Source: Isoetes taiwanensis
Taxonomy: Eukaryota > Streptophyta > Lycopodiopsida > Isoetales > Isoetaceae
DNA: 64,000 nucleotides
NCBI GenBank assembly: GCA_021234155.1
Contig: JAJEKV010000168.1
Span: forward strand, 861,352-925,351
Direction of reading: 5' to 3'
Shown here piece by piece: positions 1 to 12,032 of this stretch. Below the pieces are notes generated by a model. It searched no databases and had not been told where the DNA came from. It saw only the letters and a program-made list of their open reading frames with translations. The position numbers and the translations under genes are program-made. Position 1 is the first letter of the stretch. The number at the start of each line of letters is the position of its first letter.

Positions 1-968
1 TTAGGTTGACAATACTTGTCAAGAGTGGGTCACATTTTTGTCTGAAATGAGCCATAGGCTACTACATGGCATATCCCCACAATCCGGAATGGAAAGTATG
101 CCTATTCCGAGCGTCTTATTTATCAACCAATCACGGGCCTACGGTCATGTTTGAAAAAAAAAATTACAGGGGGTTTTTGTGGACATCGAATTTTTCGATG
201 TTAAAGCCACGTTGATGGTTAAATAAGACGCTCACCGGCAAAAATAAGCACAAGTTTCACATTTAAACACTAGATTTTACACAGAGGAAAAAGCTCCTCC
301 ATGGCAGAATTAGGTCTGGCTATAGCGATGGCTACTCTTTTTTGTCACAATTTCCAACTAAAAAAACCAAATCTTCAATTTTGGCGATCTGGGCTGGTGG
401 AATTTTGGGCTTTGGTAGCTCGGATCGGCTGGACAGACTTGAATTTAATGGTCTCGCCTGATGCAGTTCATTCTGTTACGGCATAAAGCTGTGGCTAATT
501 AATAAACAAGCAAATCAAGCAAACAAAAGCTATTGCCGTGGTAAATGAAGCAGGCAGCCTGGCATTGAATTGAATGCGAAAACAGCCCTGATGTCATTCA
601 TATCATGTCCGGCAAGGGATTATTTTACTCGCCGAGGTTATGAATAAGGAACTGTCGTAAATTGGTCTATTTCTGTACAGCTGTCAGCTAGGGTAATATT
701 ATATACAAATCCGTTAGTATTTGACATAATCCGGGTTACAAATGCTCTGTTTTTAATCTTTTTTTTCAAATCTAAGCGTGGTTAGGGGATGAATCCGGCA
801 GTAAAATGTGGAGCTAAGATCACTATCGGAGTGTCTGTCTCGAAGGAATTAAAAAATGGGTTTTTGTTGCTGTCTGTGCAGGGAGGATTGTCGAAGCGTG
901 TAGAGGAAAAACTGTTGACCTGATAGCTTATTCTGTGAATCAAATCCAAAGCACCGGAGGCAACAGAG
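1..968. other. Intergenic flank with a foldback
   Basis: No gene is supported. A 13-bp inverted repeat (GAGCGTCTTATTT at 109-121, its reverse complement at 221-233) encloses a perfect 8-bp hairpin (ACATCGAA at 183-190 pairing with 194-201). This looks like a small MITE-like foldback, but I found no target-site duplication. The short open frame at 301-486 has no recognisable domain and I do not call it a gene. Confidence 0.4.
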
Positions 969-1637
969 CTATGTCACAATCCGAAGCCGAAGGGATGGGC
1001 CACTTGGGCCAGAGTTTAATGTTGTAGATACACCGGAAGAGATAGAATTGACCTTGCCGCTGTTACTCCATTCACAAGATCCGGCATAGCCGGTACTCTG
1101 CCATATCACAGGAAAAAAAAGGAGGGCCAAATCCGTTTTGGGTTTTTCAAATTCTGCTTTTTGCTCACAGATTTGGGCTCTTTTGGGCTCGGAAAATCTG
1201 CCGCTGCAGCATAGTGCATTCTTGCCTCGAGGATCACCCGCACCCAATTCAAAAAATTGCCTTTTTTTAGGTTTTCCCTCCTTGGAGCCCAACCGCTCCT
1301 CCCTCCTTTTCAGATCCGACACCAGAAATGCTTGACCATTTCCACTTTCTGATACAAAGTAACACAGCCATTCTACCAACAGATAGCAGCGGTACATTTG
1401 GTTTTTCAACCCTTGTACCTTTTTCTGCTTCAATTTCTGCTCCTCTGCCCGATCGGGTGGGCTCTTCAAATCACTAGTACTAGCCATCGCTGCCGGAATG
1501 GCAAAATTTGCAAACAAATTAGGCCGCCCACTTGTCGTTTGGGTTTGTTTTTCTCCCTCCTTTGTTGCTTCCAGTTTAGGCTCTTCTTCCGAGAGCTCAG
1601 ACGAGCGCAGAGCTCTTTTGTACTTGTTTTTTGCCAT
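969..1637 (-). CDS. Putative small two-exon gene, unknown function
   Basis: I do not recognise this protein. Exon 1 (1637 down to 1419, 73 codons) starts at a Met followed by a basic stretch (MAKNKYKR) and is rich in Glu, Lys, Ser and Thr. It ends at AAAAAG|GTACAAG, a usable donor. A pyrimidine-rich tract and ATGGCAG form an acceptor, and exon 2 (1097 to 969, 42 codons plus TAG) is Ser/Gly-rich. The 321-nt intron keeps the frame. The unspliced frame is also open, but its middle section is low-complexity and does not look coding. The spliced product would be 115 residues, hydrophilic, with no signal peptide or membrane segment. It is divergently oriented to the TRM gene at 2020. An in-frame Met lies further upstream (1781). 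The 1637 Met was chosen because protein-like composition starts there. Confidence 0.45.
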   Translation of the reverse strand: MAKNKYKRALRSSELSEEEPKLEATKEGEKQTQTTSGRPNLFANFAIPAAMASTSDLKSPPDRAEEQKLKQKKVQGLKNQMYRCYLLVEWLCYFVSESGNGQAFLVSDLKRREERLGSKEGKPKKRQFFELGAGDPRGKNALCCSGRFSEPKRAQICEQKAEFEKPKTDLALLFFPVIWQSTGYAGSCEWSNSGKVNSISSGVSTTLNSGPSGPSLRLRIVT

Positions 1638-2019
1638 GCTTCCTCTTTTCCGGTAGCATTGAAGCAGTAGGTCTGATTTTTTGTTGCTTCCCTCCAAAGA
1701 AAAAAGGACCCAATACTTCCTTACGCAAAAGATTAAAAGCCATCGCCAGACCTCGGCTTTTGGGCCTCTGGAATTCCTCAATTCTGCCTTTCAACAGGGT
1801 CCGTCCTTCATACCCCGCGGATTCGATTCTGTCGACTAAACCAACACAAACCCAGATTCAATATTGCTCCATGTTCATGCCCGCGCCTAAATTTGTATTC
1901 CCGTTTCCGATTCAAATGCTCTTCTTGTCCCCTTGGATTCTGCGGCATACGAATTCTGTATGGCAATGAGGGCACCGTAACCTGCTCAGAAACTGCCCCG
2001 TTTATAGCTGCGTTTTGAA
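1638..2019. promoter_or_regulatory. Shared upstream region of a divergent gene pair
   Basis: About 380 bp separate the start codons of the small minus-strand gene and the plus-strand TRM gene, so promoters and 5' untranslated regions of both must lie here or overlap the neighbouring gene. No convincing TATA box was identified in either direction. The assignment rests on position only. Confidence 0.35.
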
Positions 2020-5000
2020 ATGGATGATTCTTCACAGAAAAACCATCGGAATGGAGCCAAACACTCAGGTTCAAAAGTTGGAGGTTACATGGGTGCCCTC
2101 TTCCATTTATTTGAATGGAATAGCAGATCCATTCCCTCTAAGCATTTGAATAAAATGCATGTTCCAACAGCTCCAATCCAGCCAGGTGAGCCCAATTTTT
2201 AAGCTTCTGAGAATTCAACCTCTGATCGGAGGGAATTTTGATTGTCAAGAGCTTCATTTCTTCTGTTTATTCTCTGCAGAGTATTCATCGCCATCAAGAA
2301 AAGAGTACAGGGACGAAAGGTTGCCTAGTAGGAGGAAGCTTTTCGCTGTAAGCTATTAAGCATTTATGCTTCATTCATGTGGGTTATGTACTAATAGTGG
2401 AATTCTGATTTGGGTCAGGCTTCTGATGAGAAACAAGACGAAATCGCCATAGCCAGCCCTCGAAGCTCCTTTAGCGGCAATCCCGATCAAGGATTTCTGC
2501 AAAAGAATGGGTCCCAAAAGAGGGCACCCTTGATGGCCCGATTAATGGGCCTCGAAGACATGCCTAAAGATCCTTCTGATCAATCTGACGAGCAAAAAAA
2601 ACCCACATCTGCGCCTCGGCCTCTTCACGAGCTTCTTCTGATCAAACAAGAACCCTATTTTCTTCAAGAACTTCTTCAAGAAACATCTTCTGAAGACATC
2701 AGAAGACGATCCCTTAGACAAAAACTTGCTAGCCTTGTTAAAAAGCCTCTTGAATTAAAAGCCATTCCTTCCTTAGACTCCTTCAGAAAACCCTTCTTCA
2801 AAGACTCCTCCCAGGATGCTTCCAAGTCCAGGCCTAACCAGCAGCTCCAGAAAATCCCTGTGGATGATCCGAAACCTGGTTTACTAAATAAACTACAGAT
2901 ATCACCATGCCGGATCGAAGCTCTTTTATCTCCAAACGGTAAGTTGTCTTCTTCTCCCATTAAGAGTCCAAGTAAATGTAAGAGGTCATTGCTGCTTGAA
3001 GCTGCTGTCAAGATTCTTGAACCTGGACTTCAAAATAGCAGGTGTAGGGTCTGTCCTGGACCTCAACTCATTGCCTTTAAGAAAGCAGAATATGAAGGCA
3101 ATTCATGTGAGGACCAGAGCTTGGCATTGCCTAAAAATGATGAAGCAGTGGAGCATGAATTACAGAGTCCATGTCCACAGGATACTCAGCAAGACAGAGC
3201 TAACAAAAAGGCTCAAAGCAGTAAACCTGCTTCATCAAGAAGAGTTCTGCCTCACTCTTCACATTCCAGAAAGGGTCCTCAGGTTAATGTTTCAGAGTTG
3301 ATCAAGCAGCCTAAAAAGGCCCTCGGTCCGAAAACTCGCAGCCATGCCAATTCATTGGTTGGAGATGTTTCATCAGATGCTTCAATGAGGTTAAGTAGCA
3401 GCAAGGACAGTACATCTAGTAACTCAGAACATAGCATTGGCAAAGGTGTCCAGAGCAGGAGCTCCAAACGAAGCGCAGGAAGTAAGATGCCTTTGGTTCA
3501 AGCTGACTCTGCTAAACATTGCAAAAATGAGAATGAAGTTGGTCCACGAGAAAGAAAAAGGGGTGACAAAGATAAAGGGCTTCAAGGAAACAAAATCTTT
3601 CCTGCAGATGGCAACACTACATCTAGGATTAAACAGTCTGCTCCTGCATCTACTAAAATTGGTGGTGCTCAAGTTTATAATAGATTATTTGGGAACAGAA
3701 ATGATGGCAAGAGTATAGGTAAAGAGAATAAGCCTGATCACTCCAAGCAAGGGGAAACTTCAGTTGTGAAATCATTTTTGAAACGGAAGAGAGGAGCATT
3801 AGATCTTTCTAGCAAAGGTTCTATGGTTCAGAAGGATCAAGTCAGTTTGAAAAAACCACTTGAACAGAAAAGAGAGTTGGGAAAAGAAAAAGTAGATGTT
3901 GAACAGGCCAATGTGTGCTGTAAATTGAGGAAAGGAGAGCTGGATCCTTTTGATGGGTTAGCTATTGAATTCTTTTCTGAGAAGCATGGAGAGACCATCA
4001 AATTAAGAGACTTATCAAAGCTCCAGATTGCCATATTGGACACTCCAAATAACTTGGACAATTGTGCTGCAAGGCAGAATTTTGTGAATGATAATATTGG
4101 GGAAAAGGCCAAAGATTCATATCTTTACAAGGACACATCATTCTGCGATGAGGATCTGCAGGAAAAGTTCATATCTTTTATATGCAGAGGATCAGATATA
4201 GAAGACCCAGAGAACCAGCCTTCTACAGATGATATAAGTTTAAGTTCTGATCAGCCTCAGGTGTGCACAACTTTCTATACTACCCATGTTGTTTACCCAT
4301 GTTGTAGCTTGCTAAATGTAATCTTCCCTTTTCAGCCTTTTGATACATGGGATTATGAGGAAATCAAATTCTCAAAAACTGACACGGATCTCAGGCTCAG
4401 CTTCCATCGTAAAGAAGAAGGGCAGCCTAGCCCTGTGTCTGTTTTGGAACCACCGTTTGAAGACGATTCAAATGAATCATTAGAAATTATGGACGATCAA
4501 GGTGAGTGCTTCATTTCTTCCATGTTTAAATTAAGAATTGTGCAAGCATATTTCATGTTGTCTAGCTGATTGTTAGTTAATTTACATTTATCACGCCTTG
4601 GTCGTGATCAATATTAGATGCATTGTTTCATTGTGACTCTGTGTATGAGTGATTTGAATTTCTGTGTTTACAGATGATTTTCCCAGTACCCGCTTACAAG
4701 ATATTTTATCTATGCAAATGGAGGACATTCCCACAACAGCAACTCCATCTGGATCCATTCAAACTGAGCAAATCATGGATGTTATCATTGATATCACTAG
4801 AATGCGGCATCTAGACCCAGTGTCGGTTGGTATAGATGAGAAGTTTTCAGAATGGTCTCATGATGAAGATGAAAGTTTCATAGAAGAGATATTTTCAAGG
4901 GCTTGTTCCTTTGGAGGTAATGTAGAGTGGTACTCAGAGGAGCTGCCAATTGACCCGTTGATTTTGGAAAGGACCAACATCTGCAAGGAAAGCAATTCAT

Positions 5001-5353
5001 GGTTGCTATCGCGGAAGTCGCAAAGAGTAGCAAAACAGAACTCCAAGTTGCTGTTTGACTGCGTCAATGAAATTCTTAATGAAAAGCCATGGTGTTGCAA
5101 CAAGGTGGTTTCCCTTGTTGGACATTCTCAATTGTTGTGGTTGCCCTCTAGGAAACAGATGATGGAAGAGGTTCTCAAGCAATTAAGTGACTGGAAGTCA
5201 TCATCTGCTTTGTCTATAGAAGACCATGTCGATCAGGGAATGACTACATGGATGGACTTCAGACAAGAGGTCGTCGAATTAGGTTTAGATATAGAGTGTA
5301 CAATATTCAAGGTTATGGTTCAGGAACTTGTGCAAGATTTGATTAAAACATGA
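2020..5353 (+). CDS. TRM/LONGIFOLIA-family protein (DUF4378), five exons
   Basis: Exons are 2020-2185, 2280-2347, 2419-4260, 4336-4501 and 4674-5353. All introns are GT-AG with consistent phases, giving 973 residues. Near the N terminus is MGALFHLFEWN (about residues 24-34), typical of the family start. MARLMGLEDMP (about 117-127) is the VARLMGL motif of LONGIFOLIA/TRM proteins. The middle is long, Ser/Lys-rich and probably disordered. The last ~230 residues form a DUF4378-like region (FDCVNEIL, then an acidic/hydrophobic helix ending in MVQELVQDL) that resembles the C-terminal TON1-recruiting motif. TRM proteins bind microtubules and recruit TON1 and PP2A for cortical microtubule and preprophase-band organisation and for cell elongation. 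That role is family knowledge. The Met at 2020 is the first in frame; a downstream Met at codon 24 is an alternative start. The frame is intact, so this is likely a working gene. Confidence 0.88.
4261..4335 (+). other. 75-nt in-frame intron (exitron-like) in the TRM gene
   Basis: The interval begins GTGTGC and ends in TTTTCAG after a pyrimidine-rich tract. It is 75 nt, divisible by three, and has no stop in the gene's frame. Splicing joins DQPQ to PFDTWDYEE. Retention would add 25 residues rich in Cys, Tyr and Thr, unlike the surrounding acidic sequence, which favours splicing as the usual outcome. Confidence 0.7.
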
Positions 5354-6439
5354 TCTGCGAAGGCAATTTACTCAAGCGAAACATCTTATAATTGACTCTA
5401 TTTCTTTTGTTGATCCTGCAAGGGCCATCTGGTTGGCAAGATAACTGGCAGGATCAAGCAAAGAAATTCCTCCAGAATGAGTTGGACTTACAGAGTCCTA
5501 TTTTAGATGGTTCCAAGCTATGAACATTGAAGATTAAAGCATCCGGTGTAGAAACTGGGGCAGTAAACCTGGTCCTTAAATGAAGCAGCATAATTATTAT
5601 CTTCCATGGTTTCAGGTTACAGTCTTTGGGATCAATGCAAACTTGTGTACAAGCTGGAACAGCCTTTAATAAAAAATTACCCTGAATTTTACTATAGGAA
5701 GCTGGAAATGTAGGCGCAGAATGTTGGCAAAATCTTTCTATGATTGAGAATACAAAAGTGCTGCAGTATGAAACGAAACGAAATGTATCCATTAGCTTGT
5801 GGTAGGCCGTCTAATCCAAGATATTCTTCAAAGCCGCAAAATCTTGCCCACCTGACTTACCAACCAACACACTAAGGTGACACATATGAGCAAATTAAGT
5901 AGCATAAACCTAACACTTGTTTTTTAGTCAGAAATAGGTTGACAAAAACTAGTCCTATGCATGTCTTTAATACCGCTACAATTTGATCATTATCATTGCA
6001 TTTGTTTTTTGGGGGCCCATCTATCTGTTAAACAGCCATCTTTGTAGACTTTCGTGCTACATTTTAGCACTTGCATGCCAATTGCATAGCCCACCTTCAA
6101 TTATTGGGAAAATTTAATTCAATTCTATTCTTTGCGCGAAATGCCTCCAAGGTGATGTCACATGTGGTTGCACTTGCTGGCTAGGAATGTTTGTCTTCTT
6201 GATGGATTCACTTCAACAACATTGTAAATAGCCAATTGATGACTAGGATTGTCTTGTCTTGATCCATAGTAACGATATTGTAAATTGAAGCTCCTTGCAA
6301 CATGCTTCAGTCTATCATGAGCATGTTATATTGCAAACAAATTCAGTATCTTAGAATACAAATTGTACATCCCTTTCAACACGGATTCGTGGGTCCAAGG
6401 ACTTATTGATATGTGAGGTATATATCGGAACGTTTGTTA
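5354..6439. other. TRM 3' region and intergenic DNA
   Basis: The first few hundred bases probably hold the TRM 3' untranslated region. Beyond that the sequence is AT-rich with no supported gene. Open frames here are short and have no domain. Confidence 0.5.
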
Positions 6440-6670
6440 GCACCTATGGCAATCAAATAAAGAAGCCATATGCTTGTTCTTTCTAAGCACCTAGGGCAGT
6501 CAAATAAAGAAGCTAGATGCTTGCTCTTTCTCAACCTAGGGCAATCAAATAAAGAAGCTATATGCTTGCTCTTTCTCAGCACCTAGGGCAGTCAAATAAA
6601 GAAGCTAGATGCTTGCTCTTTCTCAGCACCTAGGGCAGTCAAATAAAGAAGCTAGATGCTTATTGTTTCT
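6440..6670 (+). repeat. 47-bp minisatellite, five copies
   Basis: Five head-to-tail copies begin at about 6440, 6487, 6533, 6579 and 6626. Each reads gcacctagggcagtcaaata followed by a conserved AAGAAGCTAGATGCTTGCTC stretch. Copy 3 lacks two bases, and copies 1 and 3 carry a few substitutions. The last two copies are nearly identical, which suggests recent expansion at that end. Confidence 0.9.
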
Positions 6671-7156
6671 CCTTCGTATGTCGTCATTGGAAGGAAAGAG
6701 AAAGAGACATTTGCAAGATGTTAAAGGTGGATAAGTCTGATGTCTTTTATACAAAATAATCTTATTAATCCTTCTACATGCTATCATTAGAAGAAAAGAA
6801 CAAGATCTAGCACAAGGTCTTAGTGCATTAAGAAATTCTCTATGGAGTATTTAACATTTGTAGCTTAAATACTTGACGCCAAATAAGATGCTAAGAAATG
6901 TGGGCCACCAAAGGGCCCCGTAACAAATCGTGAGATTAATAGATTTTGTTAGATCATGTGGCATTATTATATTGGAATAGGCCCTCATGGGTCAAAACCA
7001 TTAATGGTTGCTTGTCTTAATGAGTTTGAAAGTGATTTATTTGTCTTCACATTCTACGATTTTTACAAACATGCCAAATTCAGAATGGTGGAACACAACA
7101 ACTAAAGTGCACCGTTCAAGGACTTTATCTGAAAACATATAATTGAGAGTATATAT

Positions 7157-8502
7157 ATAGCTACCTGGAATGGGAACTGGAACGGGAACTTGGACCCAAA
7201 TTTGGGAACGGGAACGGGAATGTCCAACTTTCGAATTTTCTAAAAGTGGAAACGGTTTTGGAGTTCCCGTTGCATATAGATTACCATGTAACACTTAGAA
7301 CAAAAAAATGTGAAATACACAGTGATGGGTGAAAGTAATAGATAAAACCATTCTTTAACGTTCATCAAGAGTTTGGTTCTCTTTCTCTTCGCTTTTGAAT
7401 CTCAGATATGTTTACACATCATAATGGCCAACTTGTGTGTATTGATCCTCATAATGTTGTGAGATTTGTGACTAAAATGAAAACCTGCTACACAGTCACT
7501 ATAAATACTTGTTATTGCAAAGAAGCATATAGTTTTAGTATGAGCTTTCAAAGGGCATTCAGAAGCTTTCTCATTAGCATATATTTCTAAGCATCAATTG
7601 TCCTAAAAAAAAATCCCTTTATTGTAAGATCATTCTGTTGATTCTTTCATGCCATACTTTGGCATCATTTAGAATTCTTGATCTTGTGAGCATCCAAACA
7701 TTCAGATAAAAGAGACAGAAAAAGACATGATTGCCTTGTATTGTTCCCTTAATCTGGTTATCATGTATTTGATCTACATATCAATATGATCACGATATTT
7801 CTCCGAGTAGGATAAAAGCAAATAAAAGGATGAAATGACATGACCAAAAAGGTTCACGTATCACTTACTTACAAATCTATGCTTACAAGTTTGCATCAAA
7901 AAGCTTACAAGTTTTATGCTCTCCTTTCAAAGATTTTGATGGCATAGATGGCAGGCTCTAGTAGTCTCCAATTGCTCGGCCCGGATAACGAGGGGCGGAT
8001 ATGGCGCCTCTATTGCAAAGGTCGAGCGAGCTCTGCCCGCAGCAGAGGTGTTTCGTTCGAGAATGAGAGATAAGAGAATGAGGAGTACTCTCTAGATTGC
8101 TAAATATGAATTTACCTTCCGAGTTCAGAGTTCGATAGCAGGGCAGCAGGCTCCTCTAGTCCAAAAGATATAGTAGACTCCTTCAACACTTTAGCAGCAG
8201 TAGTCCTGATCCGACATCAAGCCACAGATCCGACACCAAGCCGCCAAAAGCCATGAACAAGAGAAAAAATAGCTCTTTTTTTTGGTATTTTGACAATTTT
8301 TTTTGTTGTTTCTTTGTAGATTTAATGCTAAAAAAAAATTGCTATCGGGAACTCAAGTTCCCATTTATGCGAACTTCGTCCGAAACTTAGTTCCCGGTAG
8401 CACATGTAGTGGGAACTTGGCTAGGAGTTCCCGGAACTCTGGACCCTCGGGAACGGAGTTGGGAACGGGAACCAAATTCGGAACTTGGTTCCTGGTAGCT
8501 AT
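7157..8502. repeat. Pair of GGGAAC-rich clusters with short inverted ends
   Basis: ATAGCTACC(T)GGAA at 7157 is mirrored by TTCC(T)GGTAGCTAT ending at 8502. Each end is followed inward by a cluster of GGGAAC/GTTCCC words (7165-7230 and about 8340-8490). The interior shows no transposase. This could be a small non-autonomous DNA transposon with subterminal repeats, but no target-site duplication was found, so the element call is tentative. Confidence 0.4.
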
Positions 8503-8776
8503 GAGCAAGCTTGCCTATTTCCCCCTATAACAATGCCTTAAATTCTAACCTATCTATGTGTATAGCTACCTCGTTCAAATTGAATGTGAGCCACTAGATT
8601 AACAAATTTGTGCATCAAGGGTCTGGAAAATTAGGGAATACCACAAAAATTCCTTCAACCACATTCCCTCTCTTATGTTGCCGAGATGTTGACAGGTACG
8701 CCCGCTTTCCCCCCTCATGGGTGTCAATTCGAGACAGCATGCGTCGTCCCCCCCTCCCCCTTCTGGATGACAAAAT

Positions 8777-8850
8777 ATCATAATAGATACAGATCCATTC
8801 ACAAAGGGGAAAACATCATAATAGATATAGATACATTCGCAAAGGATAAT
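8777..8850. repeat. 38-bp tandem duplication
   Basis: Two imperfect copies of a unit starting ATCATAATAGATA, at 8777 and 8815, lie head-to-tail. The surrounding stretch from 8503 to about 9504 contains no supported gene. Confidence 0.7.
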
Positions 8851-9504
8851 CACACAACCCATGGAGTGCAACAAACCACTTATGCATAAGTAAGGACATG
8901 CAGATAAAACTCAAATATTAAATGCCGCATAGAGCAGTATCCTTTCATGTACAAATCAAAGAGCTAGGGAAATTAAAAAGTGCTTAAAATAATATAGCAA
9001 AGATGGAAGAAGGCACAACCCAATGTATCCTATGTTTGCAAACAGGTATGGTCGCACTTTTTTAAAAAGCATTTGCCAACTAGTGGGAAGCCATTTTATA
9101 ACAATTTTAAGGTCCAGAATGAAGGGCAAATCTCATATGCATGTCAGATAATATGTCCTTCTGTATACCGGAATGTTCATGTGGTAGGGGTTCTGACCTA
9201 GAAAATTGGCCGATGAGCGTTCGTCGCGGGAAGGCCAATTTTATGGCCTGAATTTCGACACAAGGCCAATTTTCTGGCTTGAATTCAACACACGAGCATG
9301 GTGTAACATGAGAATAAGTTAGAAAGTGTTTTGCTGGCGTGGCATATTTATGACCAAATTTGTCTTCGGTTGTTTCTTTTTCTCTCTTTGCAGAGCTCCA
9401 GTTATGACGTCCCCTTGGCGCCATATGGCTTGCTTAGTGGCGATCATGTTCTTTTTTAGTTTTTTCGAAGGACTAGAATCATGATAGTGTATTGACAGCA
9501 AGCA

Positions 9505-10470
9505 AGATATTGCCTTAAGCTGGACATCACCAAAGCCTTCGACACGGTTAGTTGGAGATCCTTTCTCAAATGTCGTAAGAAGGTTGGTTTCTCAAGAGAG
9601 GTAAGCAATATCTTTCTTGCCATTCTAAGGAATTCTAGATCTTCTGTCCTTATAAATGGTGAGTGTAATCCTTTCTTTGAGATCAAGAGAGGGGTTAAAC
9701 AAGGGTGTCCCCTTGCTCCCTTCCTCTTTCTCATAGTCATGTAAGCCTTAAATGGTGCCTTCAAATTTACTAGCTAAAGAAGTATGATCGCAGGTTTCAA
9801 ACTCCCTCAAAATCAAGGTAATTAATTATTTCTTAATGCCCACTTTGCAGGTGATACTTTCCTCTTTGTGCGACAGGTCACCAATCTATCATGAATACAC
9901 AACTAATTTTGCAAAGCTTTGGTAATTGCTCGGGCCAGTGCCAAAGCTGTATAGCCGATCTCGAGCAATTACCAAAGCAATTGATTTTGCACCCCGAGCA
10001 ATTACCAAAGCTTTGCAAAATTAGTTGTGTATTCATGATAGATTGGTGACCTGTCGCACAAAGAGGAAAGTATCACCTGCAAAGTGGGCATTAAGAAATA
10101 ATTATCCAACTGCTTATTGCTCGAGATCAGGCAAAAGGGGACTATACAGCTTTGGCTCTGGGTTGTGAGTATCTTCTTCTTAGCACTAAATCTAAGATTC
10201 TTGGCATTTCTTTTGCTCTTAGGACTAATATTAGTGAGTTGTGGAATGACATAATGTAGTAAGAAGGCAGATCTTCTCAATAATCAGTAGCTTCCAAGAA
10301 TAGAAAGGCTATAGTTGCTAACTCTGTAATTTCTTCTTCCTATGGTTATTATCAGTCGGCTATCCTCCTTGCTCTAAAAAAAGTCACCTCCAAGGTCCAT
10401 GGTATTATTGGAAGATTTATTGCAAGTAGAGGAAACTTCTCTATATATGAGGTGATTGTCCTTTGACCCT
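9505..10470 (+). mobile_element. LINE reverse-transcriptase relic
   Basis: Translation on the plus strand gives LDITKAFDTVSW, then GVKQGCPLAPFLFLIV, an AGDTFLFVRQ segment equivalent to the A/YADD box, and further on NRKAIVANSVISSSYGYY and VHGIIGRFI. These are typical LINE reverse-transcriptase blocks in the correct order. The frame is broken by stops and frameshifts and by a large inverted duplication at 9823-10104. Neither the endonuclease nor a poly(A) end is visible, so this is an internal fragment. Confidence 0.75.
9823..10104. repeat. Perfect 112-nt inverted repeat with 58-nt spacer
   Basis: The left arm 9823-9934 (taattatttcttaatgccca ... gctcggg) is the exact reverse complement of the right arm 9993-10104. 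I compared them base by base and saw no mismatch. The spacer holds a further inverted copy of the gagcaattaccaaag motif, and its AGCTGTATAG...CTCGAG segment is the reverse complement of sequence just downstream of the right arm (about 10118-10160, with an indel). It lies inside the LINE relic and would fold into a long RNA hairpin if transcribed. Confidence 0.95.
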
Positions 10471-12032
10471 TCTTCAAATGCTAAAAGGCTTGTACCATCT
10501 GGCACCTGTGGTACTTTGGCACGTAATGTCACTTTAAGAGCTTCGGTGCAAACTTCTTAAATCGGTATTTAGTATGGCTTAAGCCGTGAGTGTAAGAGTA
10601 TCCCTTCCAGATGCAGGGTGGAATCCTTAAGGTTTAATGTGGGCACCTTTCCTTTGTTCTTGTCCTTCATCCCATAAACATTTGCAAACTCTCTCCCATC
10701 TCATCCAACCAGGCTTCTACCTCCATTTCAGATCTTTTTATGCCCGCAAACTGTTCTAGCTTCCTAGCCTTCTATACATTATCGCAGAGTCCATCTTTAA
10801 GCTATAGTTTGTGCTTCTACAAGCCTTGGCTTTAGCTCTATCTCTGGTGGTTATGTTGACAGGTTCATCCAGTTTCAATTTCTGATTCTAATGACTCAGA
10901 GCTTGACCCTGAGCTAGATGACCTATGGCACCTCCGCTTCTTTGCTTTCTCTTTTCGTTTTGCAATAGCAGCTACTGCTAGTGGCAATGGGTACTCGTCC
11001 TTATGCACCCTCGACATTAACATTCACCACTGGTGGAACCCCCTGCTAGAAAGTGTCGTAGCCTTTGGATCTCTGACATTATTTGGGTCATTTCCTGTTC
11101 GAGAGTCCATAGCTTGGACTCTAAAAATAGTACTCTTAGGTGCCAATTTGCTCCTTAAGATTTGTTATCTTGATGCATGCTGTTATGCCCGTGAGTCCTT
11201 GCTGCACATATTTCATTAGCCGACTTTTTATGAATGTTTAATTATTATAAAACAATCATATAAAAAACTAGAAAAAGGCACACCAGAGGCTTTAGCAAGG
11301 CCAAACTGGTCAAGGCTTGGTAGTAGATTTAGGCTGCACATATAAACAAGATAAAAATATGTTTTGAAGCATTAGGCTTTAGCAACATGTGAGTATCAGG
11401 AATTTAGGGTTGGTGTCATTAGACAATAGTAATTGGCAAAGTGATTTTGGTATGTATTTGTGGTAAGTTATTGTACTTGAAGACTAACTTGTATTTGGTG
11501 ATTTTTTCTTTGTATTTCATCTGAGAAAGCAATATTTCTTGGTTTTGCTTGACGTTCCTTCATTTTTTTGATTACAAAAGCTTGTTACAAATTGAATTGC
11601 AGAATCACAATATACATTCTTGAATTGAAGTATTTGTTGCAAAATAAATCTTATGACATTAGCGGGTTGGTTGTAGACATTAATGGATGGATGCATAAGT
11701 CGTTGAATTCAAACATGTAAAAGTGTATAGAGGTTGATTCTCTTCTCCGATGGCTTCATTGAACCAATTATTTAATGATGAGAGTGTTTTGAAGAAGTGA
11801 TTGTTTATTACGTAGTAAATTGTAAAGGGTATCTCATAGTGCTTCAAAGGTATAATTGATTACTCAAGGTTATTATTAGTTTTAATGAAGTGTCCACTAT
11901 TTGAGGGCATGTTAAATCATTTCCTATAAGAAACGTAAGGAGGAACGTTAGCTCCCTCATAGAACAACAATGCGCAAACAAAACATATAGTTCCCTGTTG
12001 TAACACTATTGTTGTAAGCAGTACTTAGGATC
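10471..12032. other. Intergenic, no supported gene
   Basis: AT-rich sequence without a usable gene. A minus-strand stretch at about 10870-11030 translates to a basic/Ser-rich peptide (AIAKRKEKAKKRRCHRSSSS) that could be a decayed transposon protein, but nothing identifies it. Confidence 0.4.

Noticed and set aside
301-486. Short plus-strand frame starting with Met
   Set aside because: 61 codons, no domain, no splice context. Length is within chance.
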